DNA from: Mycobacterium sp.
Lineage (GTDB): Bacteria > Actinomycetota > Actinomycetes > Mycobacteriales > Mycobacteriaceae
Assembly (NCBI GenBank): GCA_031292695.1
Contig: JARLGS010000351.1
Span: 1 to 35,889, forward strand
Length of the DNA: 35,889 nucleotides
Direction of reading: 5' to 3'
The position numbers and the translations under genes are program-made. Of the stretch, positions 30,574-35,889 are shown piece after piece. How positions within the stretch are numbered: position 1 is the stretch's first letter; each line of letters starts with the position of its first letter. The notes below the pieces were generated by a model, which saw only the letters and a program-made list of their open reading frames with translations, was not told where the DNA came from and did not search any database.

Positions 30574-32151
30574 CTACTCGTAAACCCCCTCCACATACCA
30601 ACGTCGCTGTCGATAGCACAGCAGCAGCGCCCGACTCTCCCCGTCACCCCCGAGCAGCACCTGAGCCCGGGCCGTTCGCCCCCTACCCCGGTCCGGGTCC
30701 CACCAGCGCTCATCGACCGGCCACGGCCCCGTCCACCAACTCAACGCCCCGCGATAACCCGAACCCGTCAAGCGCACCGGATCGGTGGAGAACATGCCCC
30801 GCTCCGTCACTCGAACCGAATTACCTTGTACATCAACAAGTTCCACAGGGTCGTCTAGCAGAATCACCGGGGCCGGCTCCGGCAGCCGCCCAGGCCAGGG
30901 CTGCCCCGGATCGGCCAACGGCACCACTTCGTCACCCAGCGGAGTGAGCGTGATGCGCTCGGCCGGCCCGCGCCCACCACTGAGCACCGGCACCTGCACC
31001 GCCTCCGGCCCCAACAGACCCTGGACCCGCACCAACGCCCGCCGGGCCCGCATCCGGTCGTCATCGCCGGAGGACCCCCACAGTGGCAACTGCAACGCCG
31101 CGGCCGAGACCGTTTCCACCGGATGCAACCGCAACACCGTGATCGGCCCGGTAGGCCCGGCACGGTCACCAAGCCCGCGCCTGGTCAACCAGCCATCCAG
31201 CTGCCAGCGCACCCGATCCGCGGTGGCGTCTTCGGTCAACGGCTCGGCACACCGCCAAACACGTTGCAGCTCCTCACCGTTCGCGGTGACCGCATCGATG
31301 GCCAGCCGGGTGCAACCAACCCCGGCAGATTCCAGACTGCGGTGCAGCTGACCGGCCAGCGAGCGCCCCGCGAACGCCGCCGCATCCACCCGGTCGATCG
31401 GCGGATCGCAATCCATCACGGCATCGAGATCCGACGGCGCCTCCGGCCCCGATGGCCGGCGCGCCGGCTCTCCCCGGGCGAACCGGTGCGCGACCACTGC
31501 ATCCGTACCGAACCGGGAGGCTACCTCGGTACGGGACAGCGCGGCGAACTGCCCGATGGTCCGAACACCCATGCGCCACAACAAGTCCGCCAGCTCCTCG
31601 CGGCCGGCACCGGACAGACTCGGCTCGGTGGCCAACTGCCGAATCGACAGCCCGGACAGAAACTCCGCGTCCTCCCCCACCGCGATGATCCGGCCCGCCC
31701 GCGCCGCGAACACCGCAGTGGGCAACTGGTCGGCGATGCCGACCTGACATTCGACCCCGGCAGCCCCCACCGCGTCGACCAACCGCTCCGCCGCGGACTG
31801 CTCCGACCCGAAGTACCGGGCCGCCCCACGCACCGGCAGCACCAGCAGCCCCGGCCGCAGCACCTCTGCCCGCGGCACCACGTCGTCGACCGCAGCCGTC
31901 ACCCCCTCGAAATGGCGGGCATCGCGCGCCGGGTCGGCGGCAGCGACGTGCAGTTGGGGACAGCGGGCCTGAGCTTCCCTGCGCCGCAGCCCTCTTCGCA
32001 CCCCCGATTCCCGGGCCGAAGCCGAACAGGCCGCCACCCGGTTCGCCAGGGTGACCGCCACCGGTTCGGTCACCGGCAGTCCGGCTGCCACCGCGGCCGC
32101 CACCGCCGGCCAGTCCATGCACCAGATCGCCAGCACCCGATGCTCCGACAT
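30574..32151 (-). CDS. imuB: ImuB, Y-family polymerase-like mutasome protein
   Basis: The 525-residue Y-family DNA polymerase homologue serves as adaptor of the DnaE2 mutasome. It has palm/fingers-like segments from the N terminus (RVLAIWCMDWPAVAAA), a thumb and little-finger region (LWRMGVRTIGQFAALSR) and the beta-clamp binding motif QLPLWG at residues 354-359. The acidic polymerase triad is not intact, as known for ImuB proteins, so it is expected to recruit DnaE2 rather than to synthesise DNA. ATG 32151 lies one base after the imuA' stop; the track's 665-residue ORF starts inside imuA'. It should be induced with imuA' from the LexA box at 32885. DnaE2 itself is not in the window. Confidence 0.93.
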   Translation of the reverse strand: MSEHRVLAIWCMDWPAVAAAVAAGLPVTEPVAVTLANRVAACSASARESGVRRGLRRREAQARCPQLHVAAADPARDARHFEGVTAAVDDVVPRAEVLRPGLLVLPVRGAARYFGSEQSAAERLVDAVGAAGVECQVGIADQLPTAVFAARAGRIIAVGEDAEFLSGLSIRQLATEPSLSGAGREELADLLWRMGVRTIGQFAALSRTEVASRFGTDAVVAHRFARGEPARRPSGPEAPSDLDAVMDCDPPIDRVDAAAFAGRSLAGQLHRSLESAGVGCTRLAIDAVTANGEELQRVWRCAEPLTEDATADRVRWQLDGWLTRRGLGDRAGPTGPITVLRLHPVETVSAAALQLPLWGSSGDDDRMRARRALVRVQGLLGPEAVQVPVLSGGRGPAERITLTPLGDEVVPLADPGQPWPGRLPEPAPVILLDDPVELVDVQGNSVRVTERGMFSTDPVRLTGSGYRGALSWWTGPWPVDERWWDPDRGRGRTARAQVLLGGDGESRALLLCYRQRRWYVEGVYE

Positions 32152-32152
32152 C

Positions 32153-32848
32153 TCATCCACCCACTGCTCGGAGCGGACGCGCCGACCTCCCCCGGGCTCG
32201 CGTATCCAGCCGCACCCGGCCGATCCGTCCACACCCCGGCACAGGATCCCCGGCACCCGCGCCGACCACCTCATACCCGCAGACCCTGGCCTCCAGCCGG
32301 GCCGCGGCTCCTGGCCAATCGCCGTCGGTGACCAGCAGGGTGCACTCCCGCTGCCGGGCCCGGGCCGCCACCACTCGCGCCCGACCGGCGGGAACCGATC
32401 GACCGCCCAGGCCGAGCAGCACCAGGTCGAGCCCGTCCATGAGGACCGCGGCCACCTCCACCGGATCAGGTCCCGGATCCGGGATGAGCGCGATACGTTC
32501 CAGATCGGCTCCCATCTCCACCGCGGCCAGCAGCCCGACCCCGGGCTGACCGACAATCGCCGCATACCCACCGGACGCCGTCATCGCGGCCACCAACCGC
32601 AGTGGCAACGACCTGGCCCCCGAAAGCACCGCGACGGTGCCGCGAGGCAACTCACCGGCCAGCAGATCAGACCGGGAATCCGGCAGTTCCAGCAAATGCT
32701 CGACAGCCTTTGCCGCCGGCTCCGAGCGGCCCCGGTCCCGCTCCCGCAAACCTGCCGCGCCGGACATCTCGGCGATCCTGCGCCGGAGCTGTTCCAGCTG
32801 GTCAGCGCGGTCAATCCGGCTATCCACCAGACTGGTCACACTCACCAC
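32153..32848 (-). CDS. imuA': ImuA' mutasome protein (RecA-like fold)
   Basis: The 231-residue protein corresponds to mycobacterial ImuA' (Rv3395c), a RecA-related partner of ImuB and DnaE2 in damage-induced mutagenesis. Visible features are an N-terminal coiled helix ([18 protein letters not shown]), the block [25 protein letters not shown] in the Walker A position (no functional GKT/S) and [30 protein letters not shown] prefer GTG 32848, seven bases after GGAGG, to the upstream ATG 32863, which overlaps that ribosome site. It overlaps or touches imuB, and the SOS box lies 37 bases upstream. Confidence 0.9.
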   Translation of the reverse strand: MVSVTSLVDSRIDRADQLEQLRRRIAEMSGAAGLRERDRGRSEPAAKAVEHLLELPDSRSDLLAGELPRGTVAVLSGARSLPLRLVAAMTASGGYAAIVGQPGVGLLAAVEMGADLERIALIPDPGPDPVEVAAVLMDGLDLVLLGLGGRSVPAGRARVVAARARQRECTLLVTDGDWPGAAARLEARVCGYEVVGAGAGDPVPGCGRIGRVRLDTRARGRSARPLRAVGG

Positions 32849-32884
32849 AACAACACCTCCCACACCATCAACACCAACCGGTAT

Positions 32885-32900
32885 TCGAATGTTTGTTCGA
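32885..32900. promoter_or_regulatory. LexA (SOS) box shared by imuA'-imuB and a divergent small ORF
   Basis: TCGAATGTTTGTTCGA differs at one base from the mycobacterial LexA consensus TCGAAC-N4-GTTCGA. It lies 37 bases before imuA' and 4 bases before the GTG of the 39-residue ORF on the other strand. Confidence 0.88.
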
Positions 32901-32904
32901 TGTG

Positions 32905-33024
32905 GTGAGTAAACACCCGCCCACCGACAGCGTCAAGCTGCTCGACCCGAACGGCGGCAACCTGTTCACGCCGTCGATCACCGCCGGTCCGGGGTACACC
33001 GCCCAGCCGGGCCGCCACAACTGA
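32905..33024 (+). CDS. Possible 39-residue SOS-linked small protein
   Basis: The short ORF from GTG 32905 to TGA 33024 reads [18 protein letters not shown] and then [18 protein letters not shown]. Almost every third codon position is G or C, as in true genes here, and the ORF begins 4 bases after the LexA box. No ribosome-binding site or TANNNT box in leaderless position is evident, and I recognise no family. In the ORF track it is only the tail of a 140-codon ORF (32602-33024), whose first part is antisense to imuA'. It is Gly/Pro-rich, soluble and probably unstructured. Confidence 0.45.
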   Translation: MSKHPPTDSVKLLDPNGGNLFTPSITAGPGYTAQPGRHN

Positions 33025-33064
33025 TACCTGAACCCGGGTTATCTACTCGCCCAGCAAAATCCGG

Positions 33065-33078
33065 GTTAGCGCTAACGT
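33065..33078 (+). promoter_or_regulatory. Sedolisin promoter with palindrome over the -10
   Basis: GTTAGCGCTAAC (33065-33076) is a perfect 12-bp palindrome whose right half overlaps the -10 box TAACGT (33073-33078). The ATG at 33085 follows after 6 bases, so the mRNA is probably leaderless and the palindrome a repressor site. Confidence 0.55.
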
Positions 33079-33084
33079 TGCTGT

Positions 33085-34713
33085 ATGCGACCGTCGAGCC
33101 GGACCCCGTCATCGCGATGGCTGCTGACCCTGGTCCTCGTCGCCGCGCTGGCGCTGGTCTTTGATCTGCCCACCGCCGACCGGCCCATCACCGGGGTCCA
33201 GCCCGCCGACGCCATCGAGGGGCCTTTCGCATTCCTGCTGGCCTCCTCGGCCGATCTCGGACCAGCGCATCCTCAACGCGTCCAGATCACCGCGGCCCTC
33301 GACGCCCACGGCCGGCCCGATGCGCTGATCAACTGGGCTGACTCCCAACGTCTTTCGGTGCGCTGGCGCCCCGGCGACGACTGGGCCGTCGTCGAGGGCA
33401 ACCCCGACCAGATGGGCACCGCCTTCGGCGTCCAGGTGCACGACTACCGCGGCCTGCGTGGACAGGAGTTCTACGCCGCACCGCAACAACCCCGGATTCC
33501 CACCGAATTACATGGCACGGTCACCGAACTGGGGCGGATCCTCAGCTATACCCCGCACCACAGTTCGGCACCGCCCGCGCAGCCGCTCGGTGTTCCAGAA
33601 CGCGGCCTGACCCCGAATAACCTGCTCACCGCCTACCGCGCCGAGAGCCTGGCCGCTGCCGGCTATACCGGCAAGAGCACCACTGTCGTGATCTTCGCCT
33701 TCAACGGCTACGACCAGGCCGACCTGGACCAGTACGCCACCACCTTCGGTCTGCCCAAGTTCACTCCGGTGCTCGTCGGCGGTCAGGCCGGCAAGGACCA
33801 TGGCGAGACCACCATGGATCTCGAATTGGTCCATGCCATCGCACCCGATGCCCGGCTCGTCGTCGTGAACGCCCGCCCCACCGTCAGCGGCGACGGCGCC
33901 TATCTGAAGATCGGCCAGCTGTTCGAGCAGACCGACCGCGACTACCCCGGCGCGGTCTGGAACCTGTCGATCGGCTGGGGCTGCGACAAACTGATCACCG
34001 CGGCAGACCTCGCGCCGGTCCGCTCCGCCTTGGCCGCCGCAGAATCGCACGGCACCACCGCCTTCGACGCCAGCGGTGACCTGGCCGGACTGGACTGCAA
34101 GGGCGGCGACGACTGGGACTCTCCACCCGGGCCCGCCGACGTCGGACTGGATTCGGTGGCCTCGCTCCCGGAGATGACCAGTGTCGGCGGCAGCACGCTG
34201 TCCACCGCGGCCAACGGCGAGTGGCTGGCCGAGCAGGCATGGTTCAACGTCCCACTCTCCCAGGGCACCGGCGGCGGGGTCTCCGCCCTGTTCGACCGGC
34301 CCGGTTGGCAATCCAGTGCAGCGGCCCAGGTCGATCCGAAACGCGAGGCCGGGAAGCGCCTGACGCCGGACATCTCGGCCGTCGCCGACCCCTACACCGG
34401 CGTGAGAATCGTTGTGAACAAGGAGGTTGTCGTCGGCGGCGGCACCTCGCAGGCGGCACCGATCTGGGCCGGGCTGGCCGCCGTGATGAATCAGTACCTC
34501 ACCGCGAACGGGGGCCGTCGGATCGGTGCGCTCAACCCTCAGCTCTATCGCATCGCCACCGGCGCCCCCCACCCGGCGTTTCGCGATATCACCTTGGGCG
34601 GCAACGCTGTTGACACCGCGGCCCCCGGCTACGACCTGGTCAGCGGCCTCGGTGCACCCAATCTGGAGAACCTGGTGCAGGACCTGTTGTTGTTGCAGAA
34701 GGTGACGCGATGA
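33085..34713 (+). CDS. Secreted sedolisin (S53) family serine-carboxyl protease
   Basis: The 542-residue exported protease has an N-terminal signal or anchor helix (residues 12-27, LLTLVLVAALALVFDL), a pro-kumamolisin-like activation domain (about 45-160) and the S53 catalytic domain (about 175-540). The catalytic Glu241 and Asp245 lie in GETTMDLELVHAIAP, the oxyanion Asp332 in DASGD, and the nucleophile Ser455 in GGGTSQAAP. The calcium site is seen at FRDIT and GYDLVSGLG. All key residues are present, so it should be an active acid protease outside the membrane. It has a leaderless start at ATG 33085. It lies 28 bases before a zinc-ribbon membrane protein gene and is probably co-transcribed with it. 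Confidence 0.93.
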   Translation: MRPSSRTPSSRWLLTLVLVAALALVFDLPTADRPITGVQPADAIEGPFAFLLASSADLGPAHPQRVQITAALDAHGRPDALINWADSQRLSVRWRPGDDWAVVEGNPDQMGTAFGVQVHDYRGLRGQEFYAAPQQPRIPTELHGTVTELGRILSYTPHHSSAPPAQPLGVPERGLTPNNLLTAYRAESLAAAGYTGKSTTVVIFAFNGYDQADLDQYATTFGLPKFTPVLVGGQAGKDHGETTMDLELVHAIAPDARLVVVNARPTVSGDGAYLKIGQLFEQTDRDYPGAVWNLSIGWGCDKLITAADLAPVRSALAAAESHGTTAFDASGDLAGLDCKGGDDWDSPPGPADVGLDSVASLPEMTSVGGSTLSTAANGEWLAEQAWFNVPLSQGTGGGVSALFDRPGWQSSAAAQVDPKREAGKRLTPDISAVADPYTGVRIVVNKEVVVGGGTSQAAPIWAGLAAVMNQYLTANGGRRIGALNPQLYRIATGAPHPAFRDITLGGNAVDTAAPGYDLVSGLGAPNLENLVQDLLLLQKVTR

Positions 34714-34741
34714 CCCAGCGAGAAGCGAAGGCGGATCGCGC

Positions 34742-35889
34742 ATGAGCAGCGCCACGCTCGAGAACCCGTCGATGATGGAGTGCGAGGTCTGCCAGCTGGA
34801 CGTCCCGGCCGGCGAGTACTGCGGGCTGTGTGGTGCTCCGCTGAGCCAACACCGCCACGACGGTCCGCACTGGTTGCGGGCCCGCTCGTTCAGCGCCGCA
34901 CCCGGCCAGCACCTGTTTCAGCTGTCGATCACCAGTTCGCTGTTCCCGCACCTGTCTCCACGATCACGCACCTCGTTCCTGATCGCACTCGTGGCGCTGG
35001 TGCTGGCGCTGGCCGCCACCTCGATGCTCCGCATGCCCGGAGCACTGGTCGCAGTGGCGGTACTCGGGCTGCCCGTGATCTTCGGAATCTATCTGCGGGA
35101 AGCCGATTTCAACCGGGAGGCACCCCACGGCACCCTGCTGCTGACCGCGGGCATGAGCATCGTCCTGGGCGTGGCCTGGGCCCTGATCACCGGCGCCGCA
35201 GCCGCCCGGTCGTACGGCATACCGCTAGGGGCGGGCATCGCGGCAGCCCGCATGCTGCGCACCGGTGTCGGCGTCACGCTCGGCGGCCTGTTGATCATGC
35301 AGATACCGGCCATGGTCATCCGCCTGGTCCGCCCCGGCCAACGAGAAGCGTTGCACGGCTATGCCATCGGCGCGCACGCCGCCATCTACTTCTCCGCGGC
35401 GGCGACCCTGACCCGGCTGGCCCCGCAGTTCGGCACCGGCATGGTCACCCGAGATCGCCCGATGACCGACCTCATGGTGGAGGCCGGAATCCGTGGCCTG
35501 GCGACGCCCATCATCTCGGCCACCGTCGGCGGCCTGATCGGTGCCGCGCTCTGGTTCACCCGGCCGCCCAACAAAGCACACCAGCACCGCGGCTACGTCC
35601 GGCTGACCCTGACCCTGATCGCGGTGATCGTCGCTCTGGTCTTCGCCCTCCTCGGCCTGATCGACATGGTCCAGCTGCCCCAGCTGGTCCTGCTCGCCTT
35701 TTACCTGGCACTCACCGCCGTCGCGCTGCTGGCACTGCGCATCGGGCTACACCTGGCGCTGCTACACGAGGCTCACGACGACATCCACATGGATCAACCG
35801 TTGCTGTGCACCCAGTGCGGCCACGTGGTCCCCGACGCCCCATTCTGCGCCAACTGCGGCGCCGCCACCCGAGCCTCGTCGCGGTCCGC
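34742..35889 (+). CDS. Multi-pass membrane protein with zinc ribbons at both ends (3' partial)
   Basis: The ORF is open from ATG 34742 to the window end (382 codons, no stop), so the track does not list it. The N terminus carries a zinc ribbon (C14-x2-C17, C27-x2-C30). Then come about eight to ten hydrophobic helices (for example FLIALVALVLALAAT and LTLIAVIVALVFALLGLI) and near the end a second ribbon (CTQC..CANC). Zinc-ribbon membrane proteins of this kind occur in many actinobacteria with unknown function. Placement directly after the secreted sedolisin suggests a joint envelope role, for example protease maturation, but this is inferred. Its end lies beyond the window. Confidence 0.82.
   Translation, partial: MSSATLENPSMMECEVCQLDVPAGEYCGLCGAPLSQHRHDGPHWLRARSFSAAPGQHLFQLSITSSLFPHLSPRSRTSFLIALVALVLALAATSMLRMPGALVAVAVLGLPVIFGIYLREADFNREAPHGTLLLTAGMSIVLGVAWALITGAAAARSYGIPLGAGIAAARMLRTGVGVTLGGLLIMQIPAMVIRLVRPGQREALHGYAIGAHAAIYFSAAATLTRLAPQFGTGMVTRDRPMTDLMVEAGIRGLATPIISATVGGLIGAALWFTRPPNKAHQHRGYVRLTLTLIAVIVALVFALLGLIDMVQLPQLVLLAFYLALTAVALLALRIGLHLALLHEAHDDIHMDQPLLCTQCGHVVPDAPFCANCGAATRASSRS

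Noticed and set aside
32602-32904. First part of the 140-codon plus-strand ORF ending at 33024
   Set aside because: It lies antisense to imuA' and crosses the LexA box; only the last 39 codons after GTG 32905 are considered plausible.
1-35889. CRISPR arrays, tRNA, rRNA, transposases or phage genes
   Set aside because: No spaced direct repeats, no tRNA-like cloverleaf and no transposase or integrase motifs were noticed by reading; a dedicated scan could not be run.

Overview
The window looks like chromosome of a fast-growing mycobacterium (Mycolicibacterium-type). The evidence is very high G+C coding DNA, an MmpS/MmpL pair with mycobacteria-specific secreted proteins (DUF5078, DUF732), the ImuA'-ImuB mutasome, and the block htdY-like / acrA1-like / iunH-like / imuB / imuA', which as I remember it matches the order of M. 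tuberculosis Rv3389c-Rv3395c. Many starts look leaderless: a TANNNT -10 box lies 6-7 bases before the ATG or GTG.

Layout. 1-1211: end of an ECF-type ABC ATPase and its EcfT membrane partner. 1212-3210: a poorly coding stretch, an SDR and a 5'-deleted F420-dependent NADP-reductase remnant. 3241-8428: a lipid/siderophore export locus (mmpS, an mmpL broken by one in-frame amber codon, DUF5078 and DUF732 secreted proteins, a divergent TetR gene). A perfect 18-bp inverted repeat lies between the divergent promoters, and a second copy of its core lies in front of mmpS. 8429-13141: an accessory block with an FAD monooxygenase, an SDR/TetR pair sharing two tandem operators, and DUF899 and SRPBCC genes. 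13388-14945: two DUF5994 paralogues around a cold-shock gene, then a 54-residue zinc ribbon missed by the ORF track. 14974-17941: htdY-like hydratase and the two-domain acyl-CoA reductase AcrA1.

18198-28353 is the most interesting part. It is a same-strand set: APC permease, USP-like protein, YnfA-like protein, a gamma-glutamylamide-type glutamine synthetase (GlnT/GmaS-like), three glutamate-synthase-like subunits (GlxB/C/D = MgsA/B/C type), a lone SoxB/DAO-type FAD oxidoreductase, an M20 allantoate/carbamoyl-amino-acid hydrolase and an XRE-cupin regulator. The same 15-bp palindrome lies before the permease and before the regulator. The set combines parts of the Puu (gamma-glutamylated amine) and N-methylglutamate pathways and appears inserted between acrA1 and iunH.

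28424-35889: nucleoside hydrolase, a 17-bp inverted-repeat element, an ohrR-ohr operon with its operator on the -10 box, imuA'-imuB under a LexA-type SOS box that also faces a tiny divergent ORF, a secreted sedolisin (S53) protease and a multi-pass double-zinc-ribbon membrane protein that runs off the end. No rRNA, tRNA, CRISPR or insertion sequence was recognised.
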